The notes under the pieces were generated by a model. The model was not told the DNA's origin. It ran no database searches and worked only from the letters and a program-made list of their open reading frames with translations. From Agarophyton chilense (Eukaryota > Rhodophyta > Florideophyceae > Gracilariales > Gracilariaceae): a stretch of 64,000 nt of DNA. Within the stretch, counting starts at the first letter, position 1. Each line of letters begins with the position of its first letter. Positions 54,729 through 64,000 of the stretch are shown here, piece after piece. The DNA lies in the NCBI GenBank assembly GCA_030374765.1, contig JARGXX010000003.1:1116001-1180000 (forward strand), written 5' to 3'. The translations under genes were made by a program, and so were the position numbers.

Positions 54729-55980
54729 AGTTTTTTAAAATTGTGAGGGTATTCGGAGGGCAGATGGATTTGATTGTGTTACTATGACTGTAATTGGAGT
54801 GCATATGGCGCTGTTTCTGGTCTGCATGGCTTGGTCGCTGGAACAGAAACAAGTGTAGTGCAGTTGGAGCATCCTGGATAACGCAACGTCGGCACGAGAA
54901 CATACTTCCGCTTGCTCAATATTCACAGTCTCTACTCGTCCTCCGATGGTCATCCGCTCGCTTCCCTTTAGCAGCGACGACCTTTTCCCCGAGCGCAAAC
55001 GCACGCACCGTCCCCCGCAGCCCCAGCAGCAAAATGGGCAGTGCCAGCAGGCAGCCCGAGGACGATCCACTGTGCAACCTTTCTATTCGTTACGACCTGC
55101 CGTCTTGTTGTCTCGCTTCCTCGGTTCTACTTCCTTCTCTCTCCCTTGACTCAACCCCGCGCTTGAGTTCTCGCGAGACCGCGCCCTCTACTCGTCCGCG
55201 TTTTCGTTGCTTCACTCTGCGCCCTAACTTTTTTTCCATCCCATCCTACCTGCTGCATTTTTCCAGGCCTTTCCAAACAATTTCCCTTCCACTCCCAACT
55301 GCTGCGCCTCCCTTCCTAGGACTCCACGTGCTTGCGTCAACTTCCAAGCTCAAGCGCTTGAGTTTCGCACTGCCACGCTACCTCCCCCGAACTCGGCCAG
55401 TAATATTCTATTTTCCGTCAACGGTTTGCAACACTCCATCGTCTCTCACGGAATTTTCGACAGCTTGTTTCATCTTGTGACCCTGTGCTTCCACCCCTTA
55501 AGCCCTTCCTGCGCGCCCAGTCAACCGAACGATCATCATTTAGCTGCAGCAGCGTTCAAGCTGTAGCCGTCTTGCGCAGCCAAGCGCTTTCGAGGGGAAA
55601 AGCCCGTGCTTCAAATGGAGCGGTAGAAAGTCGTGGCAAACGCTCCTTAGCACTCCACGTACAAGAAGTGGAACTGGGAATCCAGGGTTAATGAAGAGAA
55701 GAGTCGGACGTCGTACTAAAGCATGGACCGTCAGCGTCGACTGCCTTTTTCTGCACGTCACTCGGAGTGCAGATGGATGTTTTTGTGTCAGAAACGTCGT
55801 CATATCGATCCCTCTCCTTCGTATAAGGGAAGAGTAAGAGGAGCTCGTGGCACGCTAAGGGCTATGATTTCTAAGGCGACGTTTCGAGAAATATGATAGC
55901 GAATGGATAACTCGGTGCGACAATGTCCTCAAATCCAATCCATATTTGGGGAGCAGTGAAGGGTTGTTGGATGTAGCGGT
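54729..55980. other. Unassigned stretch (1252 bp)
   Basis: A 228-codon plus-strand frame (54794-55480) is Ser/Pro/Leu-rich with no motif; it overlaps the minus-strand flank of the dikinase pseudogene and is treated as doubtful. Nothing else was recognised. Confidence 0.4.
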
Positions 55981-56804
55981 GTGACACGAGCTTTCTTTCA
56001 TGCGTCTTTATTTGAAGGAACTGGAAAGCATTTAGGAGATTATGATGTAGCAGATTCATACATTTCTATTCCCCATTATGTGCGTCATCCATTTCTATTC
56101 CTTGTTACACAGAATAAGAAGTGCATGAGGAGTGCGTTGAGCGACCGAATATGGCTATTAAATTCACTGCATTTACTACGAATTATGCCCATTCCAGCAA
56201 TTAATGTGGGTGCGTTTGCAAGAAGTGGAGAGCACACGGATGACGCTTTAGAAACCCTTTCTTTCTGGTCGATTTATGGTGTCCATTTGGAAGGCACGCT
56301 GATGTCAATATGAATGCACCTGGATGTTGGAACAGTCACGGTAGCCTCCAATTGCCATCCTACTTTGTAAAATATTACAATTCAAATCGAGCTTTATTGG
56401 AAGCTGCGCATAACCTTAATGCACACTCCAAGTGCATACACTTTTCTGAAAATTTTCTTTTACGGCCAATTCCGCAAAAATGGATTGAAGAGCGTAACTC
56501 TCCCTGAGAGCAGCAGGACTCAAGAAAAGAAGAAGTCTACAAAGAACACCGCAGTCGTAGAGACGCCATATGCAGACAGTATAACTGTATCGACTGATCC
56601 ATTTGCGGCGGATACCGAGCATTTGAGGACACCCCCAAAACATCCGGACACCCTAAATACGGGAGAGGAAAAGCCCAACGGGGCAAGCCTAAGGAGTACA
56701 ATGGCAACTGAAGTCGCGTTTTCGCCGCAAGGTCCGGAAAACCGAGAAGGAAGTCGGAAGCAGCGGCCAGACTGGTAAGATATAGGGAAACCAGACGACT
56801 GGCT
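55981..56804 (+). other. Open frames of unknown origin before a chromodomain remnant
   Basis: Frames at 55981-56313 and 56419-56778 lack recognisable domains. The second is polar and low complexity (SRTQEKKKSTKN) and could be the disordered linker of the same retroelement as the following chromodomain. Confidence 0.35.
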
Positions 56805-57075
56805 TTGAGAACGTCGGAGGTGGATGAGAAAACAGAACGTGATAACACGATTCCAAGCGCTACAGCAAACGCTACGGAACCTGTTGACAGCAGTGTCACC
56901 CCGACTGAGGTGTTGGAAACCGAGGAGATGAAATACATCATCGAACGCATTCTAGATCATGGATGGAATGCAAAGGACAACAGTTTACTCTTTAAAGTGC
57001 GTTCGTAGGGATATCAACCCGAAGATGATACATAGGAGCCCATACGCAATATACCACGATCACAAGTGCTCTCGT
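56805..57075 (+). pseudogene. Chromodomain remnant of a second gypsy element
   Basis: From 56928 the frame reads MKYIIERILDHGWNAKDN, then LLFKVR, a TAG, GYQPEDDT, another TAG, and EPIRNIPRSQVLS. This is the chromodomain pattern Y-I-hE-I-hxh, F-h-V-x-W-x-GY, D-x-T-W-E-P, with TAG at or beside both Trp positions. An acidic/Ser-Thr linker precedes it. It is followed by a convergent antisense-ORF relative 250 bp downstream, the same layout as in the younger gypsy element. Confidence 0.7.
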
Positions 57076-57327
57076 AATGCCGACGTGCTAAACTGGATGT
57101 CCCAGACAATATAGATGACGCTCTCGTTGGTTTGATTGTGTCAGTGGAGCCTGATCGAATCTGATCCCTACAGAAGTGTGAAGTAACTCCAGGAGAAGGA
57201 AGAATGAAGTGGAGGTCCACAAGAAGTTAGAAGTGAAGCAAGGAAGTTTTAGAAGATCAAAACGTTCTATTTTGTTATCTCAAGACCACCGCTCGTCGGT
57301 TTGTTACAGTGATCGCAGGCAAAAGAC

Positions 57328-58980
57328 TTAGGGATTCGGGTTATCCGAGTTAATACCCATCGAGGAGCGCAAGAGATTCAGCATCTGCTGTCGATTTCCT
57401 TGAACAAGGTGGGGAGGAATCTCAGCGTCTTCGAGAAACTGCCTCAGATTGCCAAGCTCGGCATCTTGGGAAGCCACTGCGGGTCGAACAGGCTCAGGCA
57501 CAGTGCTCTGCATCGCTACAGGGACCACTGGCTCCATGCAGTTGTCCTCACCCAAAGCGGGATTCTCGAGGATGATCTCTTCTGACTCTTCGTCGTAATT
57601 GATTTTTTGAATCTCTTCGACGAGTGCGTCTGCATTTTGAGCAGTTGGCTCGTGTATGTAACCATTCGGCTCGGTTGGAGGCATTGCTCGTGGAGTTCCA
57701 CGCAGAACTTTCGCGTGATCGCCTTCGATATGCTGGCTAGTCCAGGGGTCGTACCAGACAAAGTCACCGCCGGGACCGGTTCTGCCGCGTGAATAGTCGC
57801 GACGAGGACCTCCTCAAGCCTGCTGCTCAGAAGGAACAAGGGTCCAGTCAATCTGGTCAAGGGCATTCATCAGGCGCAAAAAATCTTCGTGATTGGCACG
57901 TGAGCCCAGGAAGAGCGACAGATCGAGTTCTCTCGCAAGTTGTGGAGCATTCGGGCTCATATACCACAAACAATATGTGTCGTACACATCCCAAAGGATG
58001 AACACGGCCATCCTCGCGATGAATTCACTGTAAACGACTACCCAATAACCGGAAAACGGATCATTCGCGAGTAATGAACCTAAGTAGGTGATTGAAGGAG
58101 GGGGCTCCACAGGACAGGCACGAGGACTCTAGACCTCACGCTAGTGTTGAGGAATCGGCACGTAGCGCCCGACGCGCGAGTTAGACCGAATACGGTCAAT
58201 TTCGAGCATCTGGTACGGAACTATGTATCCCAGTCGAGATCTGGTACGGCGTTACCACCTGGGGAATTCCCAATATGCGTAATCCCGTTTGTGGCGATAG
58301 CGTGATTCCGCACATAATTGAGGATTGTCGGAACAGAGGGCCACGTTTGATACTCCACGAACACCGCGCCACCTTTGGACATCCAAAGCCTCGAGGTTCT
58401 CGACATAGGAGTAGGCCTCGCCATTTGTTCTGGCACACCAGGTATCGAATTACCAATCCTTGTTGAGAGGCACCGAGTCGATAATGCGGCGTAGTCGCTA
58501 GTACACCAGACGGGTGAATCGTTGGGTCGCCTCGAGCAAGCTCTCGCTTCTGAAGCGACTGATCGCATTGTTTGGAAGGGCGCAATGGCTCAATCAATCT
58601 GTTTTAAACAACGAATGCCATGTGATACAATCGGGAAGGCGTCCGGCGACCACAGAATGATTCATCATAGCTTCATCGTGGACCGCAGCAGGGAAAAGCC
58701 AAGGCTCTCGCGCGTATAAAGCAGAGTGCTGCAGGGGTTTTCGGCCGACTAAGTCCGCGTAATAAGGGAACACATGGGTGGAGGATGAAGCAGGTTGCAG
58801 AACAGCTGCTGTCGAGGAAATGTATGGCGGGCCAGGATTGGAAGCCGATCGCGGCAAAAGGGCAGTTCTGGAGATTGGAGAGGAACCTCTACGCGTTGCA
58901 GAAGTCTGCTGAATCGGAGGGTTGTAGAGATCTTCATAGAACGTAGGTGGATTGACCACGTAAGCCAGATGCTTACTCAT
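57328..58980 (-). pseudogene. Second copy of the antisense accessory ORF, decayed
   Basis: It reads leftward from an ATG at 58980 (MSKHLAYVVNPPTFYED). Alignable blocks with the intact copy, in order: FPYYADLVGRKPLQHSALY, RSRLGYIVPYQMLEIDRIR, VVVYSEFIARMAVFILWDVYD (shown to its 20th residue VVVYSEFIARMAVFILWDVY), ALDQIDWTLVPSEQQA, GPGGDFVWYDPW, and a C-terminus ending NSDNPNP against ESNP. At least six stops interrupt it. It lies convergent with a chromodomain remnant and its start is about 175 bp from a polypurine tract, so element layout is conserved. Similarity to the intact copy is moderate, so the two families parted long ago. Confidence 0.8.
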
Positions 58981-59146
58981 CGCAAGATATTAGATACAAG
59001 AAAAGCTTGAAGGATGGAATAGCGAAATGATGGCCAGGTGGATTGGGGAAAAACAAGATTGTGATACGAAAAGAATAATCGGAACGTCCGAGAAGCGCGC
59101 TGCGCTCGCTTTTTCGGACAGTGCGTCGCGGGCGCTCCGTTCTTAA

Positions 59147-59158
59147 CGGGGGGATATG
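59147..59158 (+). other. Polypurine tract and start of the 3' LTR of the second element
   Basis: ACGGGGGGATATG covers this point; GGGGGATATG is identical to the polypurine/LTR junction at 40944-40951 area of the younger element. The LTR would start at TG (59157). Its end was not located. Confidence 0.55.
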
Positions 59159-59926
59159 TAGCATTCTAGATGCACCTGAGTTCGACCGTTCGAAATAGTA
59201 CTAAGTCGCGATACGGCATTCATAAGCTATTGCTTGGGCGATACTCGATTACGAGAAGTTTTGAGAAGAATTTCTTTATGGAAAGGTTTGGACAGGGGAA
59301 ATTTAATTAGAAAGTACTGTATTTAGTGTACACTGTAAGGTGCCATTACCAAATATTTTATTTGGTATTATTTAGATAATTGTGTAGTGGCACGCCACGT
59401 GTATGCATTACTGTTCAGTACTTGCTTTGCCTCTTGGAACATTAAAGAGTGCAAGGCCCATGTGAGAACGGCCACTGGCGAACCAACAACCAACCTAAAC
59501 ACCATCTTGGTGAGTCCTAGAAATCCTAAAGTGGTTCACCACGAAGGGGCACGTATAGAATCAGTTCTTAATCATTCTGAGCTATAGCTCTTGTTCCGAG
59601 GATACCCTCTACTCTTGCGCACATTTAACACCCTTTTTCTACAACTGTCTGTGTGTGTGTGTGTGTTGATTCTTTGTTGTTTTCTCTACTGATACCTGTT
59701 TATTTGTGTTATCACAAGGGTTGCCGAGTCAATATCGTGTACATTACGTACCGCCATATCTGGAAATCCGCCTCGTGAATACACGTAGTATCCCCATTTT
59801 TCAGTCACACCTGGTTGCTTTCCGCACACTCTCTTCTTACCTAAGAATCGTCGCTCGCAAGGCGACACCCGCTCTTCGCGGTTATATCTGTAGGTACCCA
59901 CTGCACCGATACCTCTACAGTCTTCA
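59159..59926. other. Probable LTR remnant and unassigned sequence
   Basis: The first part is probably the decayed 3' LTR of the second element; AT-rich sequence with TTATTTAGATAA near 59370 sits where the younger LTR has its TTATTTAGCT. A (GT)8 microsatellite lies at 59651-59666. No gene. Confidence 0.4.
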
Positions 59927-60313
59927 GTGGAATACCACAGTGCATACGCAAACACATTGAATCTTACACTGCATAATTTCTATTGTAATCTCAAAGACAG
60001 ATTAATAGATAACTACTGGGATGGTATTCCAACTATGAAAAGAAAATTTATGGAACAAGATAAAATAGAAAACCCGTATGTGGCTGGTACTGGCATTCCT
60101 TTAATGGAGACCAATCTCAAAAGAAGAAAATTAGATGGTTCTTTGGCGTCTCAAACACATGAAGGACGATGCAAAGTCTGAAAACCCCAATACAGATCAA
60201 AATTTGTTTTTTCAGAATGGAAAAAGCTTAATGATATGAATGTTTATATATATCACAGTGGAACCGGTTTTGATTGTTTTATAGATTATCTGCCTGACAT
60301 TCATCACATTTAG
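59927..60313 (+). pseudogene. piggyBac-like transposase C-terminal fragment with lost zinc ligands
   Basis: It reads NTLNLTLHNFYCNLKDRL, then a Lys/Arg-rich stretch, GRCKV, a TGA, KPQYRSKFVFSEWKK, VYIYHSGTGFDCFIDY and DIHHI before a TAG at 60311. The pattern resembles the piggyBac C-terminal cysteine-rich domain C-x2-C, C-x2-C, C-H, C-F-x2-H, except that Cys positions read stop, Phe, Trp and Tyr, each one base away from a Cys codon. It is a fragment; no catalytic part precedes it. Confidence 0.5.
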
Positions 60314-60495
60314 AGCAATAATTAGTCAACAACATTGATTCGTCTGTCAAAATTCGTTTTTATGGCTTTTTGGAGGCATTTTTTAAGGGTATAAAGCAAA
60401 ATTTCAAATTACGTTAAGTCCCGTACTAATTCAATCTGTGTTATTCAACTTGCTAGATGTATTATGGTCTCTGACGAAAGAATCTCTTTAGCAGA
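60314..60495. other. Short AT-rich spacer
   Basis: No feature was recognised between the transposase fragment and the reversed LTR. Confidence 0.5.
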
Positions 60496-61590
60496 TGTTG
60501 TAGGACAACGCTTGGAGCGGAGACACCACGAAGATGTTCGGCATCTTCCTCTCTTGAGAGACACGCCTTAGGCGGAGGAGACGCGTCCCAGCAGAGCACA
60601 AAAACAGAGCCACTCTGGAAAGGCACGATGGAGTCGGGTGTAAGACCGAGGCCAATCCGGCGGGATATACCTAGAGTGTTTAGGTGAGCACGGCACAGTC
60701 CGGGGTGTGACCAATCCTAGGCGGAGCGGTATCACGGCGATTGTCGGAAAAGGAGCCAGGAAACACTCGTATGAGGGGGACGAGCGGGGTGAGTGAGGCG
60801 GCCACTCATGAGACCGAAAAAAGAGAACAAGAGGAAAACGGGGCCGAAACCCTATACAGGGCCGAGACTACGACAAGTGTCGGCGATTAAATATGAACCC
60901 ACGGTGGTGGTAGCACTCTGGTCGACAGAGGGGTGGATGAACTAACGTGCAACGGGCACTCACGCAGTATGCGGTGAAGACACGCCGAAGGCAAAAATTT
61001 CAGAGCCAGGACTCTCTCCTTGGGATCTTCCAAGAGGGTGTTTACTGGGGAGCAGTGCTCAACATCCTAAGTAGTGTGGCGCGCAGCCCCTGAAAGTGGG
61101 CGCGCGACCGAAAAATAGACACTAAATAGCGATAGCGTAGCTAAATAAATACTAAAAAATACTAAATAATACTAACCATTAGGTATAATCCGGGCCACAT
61201 GTGGCACGCCTCGGAAGAAACCTCCTTGAAGGGCATTGCACTTCAGACGGGAGACGGTCTGTGTGTACCAACGGTACTGAGTCTGTCTAGAGAGTCCCCA
61301 CAGAGTGAAAAGTCTGTGACGGTCGTAAATAATTGGTAAAGATCTGGAACCTAGTACTGGGAAGGAAGCTGTGGCAAGTAGTGCCGCGTAACCTTTCCCG
61401 GAAAAAGCCAGATTCGGGTATAGAGTGAAAACATGTCCTTTTGTTATTACCTCTCCTTGGGAAGCCTTGTAGAGATTGTACACGCCTGCTTCTGGATAAC
61501 GCAGAAGTGGGAAGGCTGAATAAATCGTTACACATTCGGAGTGTCTGACCGGAATCAAGGGTGTCTAACCCCTAGTGACTATTGACATAC
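60496..61590 (-). repeat. Diverged gypsy LTR in reverse orientation
   Basis: Read on the minus strand, blocks match the 922-bp LTR in order: TATTTATTTAGCT, CAGTAAAC, CCTCGGTCTTACACCCGACT (younger LTR CCTCGGCCTTACACCCCGAC), ACATCTTCGTG and an end like GCGTTGTCCTACAACA. The terminus at 60496 is well placed; the other end is approximate. It could be a solo LTR or the 3' LTR of the element that carries the antisense-ORF copy at 62.9 kb. Confidence 0.65.
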
Positions 61591-62879
61591 GTTTTTGGTT
61601 GCGTTGATTGAAGAAGATTAAGAAGTTTAAGAAGTTTAAGAAGATTATTTCAAAATATTTATATCTCATTTCATCTATCAGGGCAGTTCAGAAACGGAAA
61701 AGGCTTTAATACGCCGAAGTTTACTGTAACGTCAAGCCCACATCGTCACACCAAAGATGGCGCCCACATTCACAATTAAGAACTCATAGAATCTTATCAA
61801 GGTGGAACCAGTTTTGATGCTTGTTCTTTTAGTTTTCTACGTAGGTTAGGTTTCATTTAAAACACTCACTAAGAAGTCAAGTGACATGAAGAATGTGGGG
61901 GTGTTCTACTCTAATTTCGGTCACTGGAGTGTCTATTGGACCGATGGCATCATATGAGGCTAATCAATATTTTTTGTACTTCAGCAGTAAATACGATCCA
62001 CAAGCTCTGCATAACTGTAATATAGAAAAGTGTACAGAAACGATACTGGATTTTTTTTGACGATGGAATAGAGGTATGAAACATGTGATCAGTTCGGGGA
62101 AGCAATGGCAACAGGTTTATTCCTATCGGGTCGACAAGGAGGGGCATCGAATGGCTAGCTGTTGCATGCGCGGTGGCGACAATGTGTTTAAAACGATCAA
62201 CAAATGGTATGAATATATCCATAAATATGGACGCGGGTGGGACTTCCTTTCAAAGGTATGATGCTTGTGTTTCAGAATAATGTGCGGTGAGTAGCAAACC
62301 AGAAAGAAATGCAGCGCTGCAAGAGCAGCTAAGATCCAACGCCAGCGCAGCTGAACACCACATTCCGAACGATGTCGCAAAGGGTTTGTACTTGCAAAAC
62401 GCGAAAATAGATTCACTGGGATAAGTTTCGAAAGGGAGAAAGTGGAAACGTCTCTCGGTCGCATTCTTATCTCCAAAATGTTGAGGCTGAAGACAGTCGC
62501 GTTGTTGCCGAGTTGATTGTTTCCCTCCTCTCTTGAATAGTGTGTGGCGCCGTGGGACTATTCTCGCCCGTCCAACTCATGTGTACATCGTTCAGAACAT
62601 AAGCCACTTTGGACACAAGCCACTTTGGCTTCTGTTCTGCAGACAAAGATTGGTTCGGCCTTAGTGACTTGGAAGTTGAGAGTTCCTTTTACAGAGCATC
62701 TTGAGCATGGATTCTCTCGATCTTCACTAAATGGATGACTTTCTGGAGCATACCCCAAACACGAGGACCATCCTCGTGAACGGTTGTTTGATTGAGTTTT
62801 CGAAATCCAAGTTGCTGAAGCACAATAGTGTAAGACATAAGGAATGTTAGCGCTCAACATGAGGATGAAAAGTGTAAAG
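61591..62879. other. Unassigned stretch (about 1.3 kb)
   Basis: Contains a short AAG/TTTAAG tandem repeat (about 61611-61648) and a block at 61931-61960 similar to 24952-24982. The expected N-terminal third of the antisense ORF is not recognisable here. Open frames at 62076-62261 and 62544-62738 have no motif. Confidence 0.4.
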
Positions 62880-64000
62880 CAATGTCCGTAAGCAACGTAC
62901 GCGAACGGTTCCCGTTCACGCAATCCTGCGGCGAAGGCGCGAGTCGGCGGAGGAGGCGCATTGTGTATTCGTCCGCATCGGCTACTCACGGATCAACCGG
63001 GCAAACTTTCAATAACCCATCCCCGACGAATTCGGCTTCGACCTACGGATATACCGGACTCAGGATGAGATCGGCTATTGTGACCGACTTGCGGCGTTGG
63101 AAACTTACGCATGGCGCGGTCAACCGCGAGTGCGTCAAGAAGCGATCTGCTGGGTCCGTCCGATCATTCGTGCCGAGTTCCGTCACCTTCGTCGTGAGTC
63201 CCGATATCGGTGGTTACAGAACTTCATCCGCGAGGAGCGTCGGGGCAGATCCCGCTTTGGGTTCTTTGTTCCTTATCAGAACACGGAGATAAACCGGATT
63301 AGTTCCTTCTATCAGTTCGGGCGATACGTTCCCCTGCTTGGGTGGTGGTCCTCCGTCGAGGTGTGCCGGGGATGTTACGCGGAGTTGCCTCCAGGATCCG
63401 CACTCCGGCTTATGGTCCGTGGTCCTAACCGAATGGGCAGTCCGCGCCGCGGCGTACGTCTTGTGAGAAGCCTACAACCAGTATCGACTGTGGTATCTTC
63501 CTCCGCGTTTGCGTGGTTACATCCGGCAGCTGGACCTTCAACTCCCTCTTGGAGGTGTCAGTAACACTGATGAAGCTCAGGAGCTCATCGACATCATTGG
63601 GCGTGTCGACTGGGCTGTCGTACCTGTCCGGCAGAGCGGCCGTGTTCAAGAAGCTGGTGGGGCTGATCGGTCTCCTGGGCGTCGCACGCCGTTGGCGGGA
63701 GATTTCATCTTCTTTAACCCATGGGAGCAGCAAGAGATCTCCGAGGCGGAGGCGTCGGCACTCCGGATGGCTCCGCGAGGCATAACATACGGGCACCCCG
63801 TGGGGTTTGTCAACTCGGATGACATCTACTACGCCTATGGCAGTGATGATCTCCCGGAGGAGGAGGACGAATACCGTGGCGAAGAGGTCATGGAAGACGT
63901 GGGAGACCCCGATGGGGCCGATATTACGGCGCAGTCGGCGCAGGGAGCGACTCACGCAGGTGCAGTGGTCGATCCAGTGGCGGCGGCGTTGCCAAACGAA
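62880..64000 (+). pseudogene. Third copy of the antisense accessory ORF, cut by the right edge
   Basis: The frame aligns with the intact copy from its residue about 195 onward: TVPVHAILRRRRESAEEAH, a TAA at a Tyr position, PIPDEFGFDLRIYRTQDEIG, FRHLRRESRYR, GRSRFGFFVPYQNTEINRI, EVCRGCYAELPP, then a deletion of about 11 residues, SGLWSVVLTEWAVRAAAYVL, a TGA at a Trp position, EAYNQYRLWYLP, QLPLGGVSNTDEAQ, TPLAGDFIFFNPWEQQEIS and an acidic tail open to the window end. GC content is higher than the surroundings. It belongs to an element oriented leftward; its pol should lie beyond the right edge. Confidence 0.8.

Noticed and set aside
54794-55480. 228-codon plus-strand ORF
   Set aside because: Ser/Pro/Leu-rich with no motif and partly antisense to the dikinase pseudogene flank.
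63425-63955. 176-codon minus-strand ORF at the right edge
   Set aside because: Mirror of the third antisense-ORF copy, whose plus-strand frame aligns with the intact protein.

Overview
The window looks like nuclear DNA of a eukaryotic alga, most likely a florideophyte red alga of the Chondrus type. This is inference. It rests on full-length eukaryotic genes (TFIID subunit, eIF3j, kinesin-14, LAMMER kinase, GlnRS) that are each a single uninterrupted ORF, close and often divergent packing, and long retrotransposon-filled stretches between gene islands. No prokaryotic operons, CRISPR arrays, rRNA genes or convincing tRNA genes were seen.

Region 1 (1-18.7 kb) is a compact gene island. In order: a membrane-anchored glycosyltransferase-like gene cut by the left edge (-), a four-finger C2H2 protein (+), a TMEM19/DUF92 membrane protein (-), a U1-type zinc-finger basic protein (+), TAF11 (-), glutaminyl-tRNA synthetase (-), a weak small ORF (+), eIF3j (+), a CPSF6-like RRM/RS splicing or polyadenylation factor (-), a LAMMER/CLK kinase (+) and a C-terminal-motor kinesin (-). 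The RS protein and the kinase family that phosphorylates RS domains are head to head, 427 bp apart.

Region 2 (18.7-26.8 kb) is gene-poor. It holds a decayed tyrosine recombinase, one unrecognised intact gene (22.5-23.3 kb), short repeats and a broken piggyBac-like transposase that runs directly into retroelement gag sequence.

Region 3 (26.7-44.5 kb) is an old Ty3/gypsy element split by a younger, complete gypsy element (29839-41871) with two 922-bp LTRs and a 5-bp target duplication. The younger element has gag, pol with a far-distal chromodomain, and a long intact ORF on the opposite strand between pol and the 3' LTR. Recognisable relatives of that antisense ORF occur twice more in the window (57.3-59.0 kb and 62.9-64 kb), once again beside a chromodomain remnant. 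This antisense accessory gene family is the most interesting item here.

Region 4 (44.5-64 kb) is a graveyard with few intact genes. It contains a bacterial-type cobalamin-binding-protein pseudogene, a possible Sec61-beta-like small membrane protein, an unknown broken coding region, a Ty1/copia element with 98-bp LTRs and a primer site matching the middle of initiator tRNA-Met, a glucan water dikinase pseudogene, the second antisense-ORF element remnant, a piggyBac C-terminal fragment, a reversed LTR and the third antisense-ORF copy, cut by the right edge.
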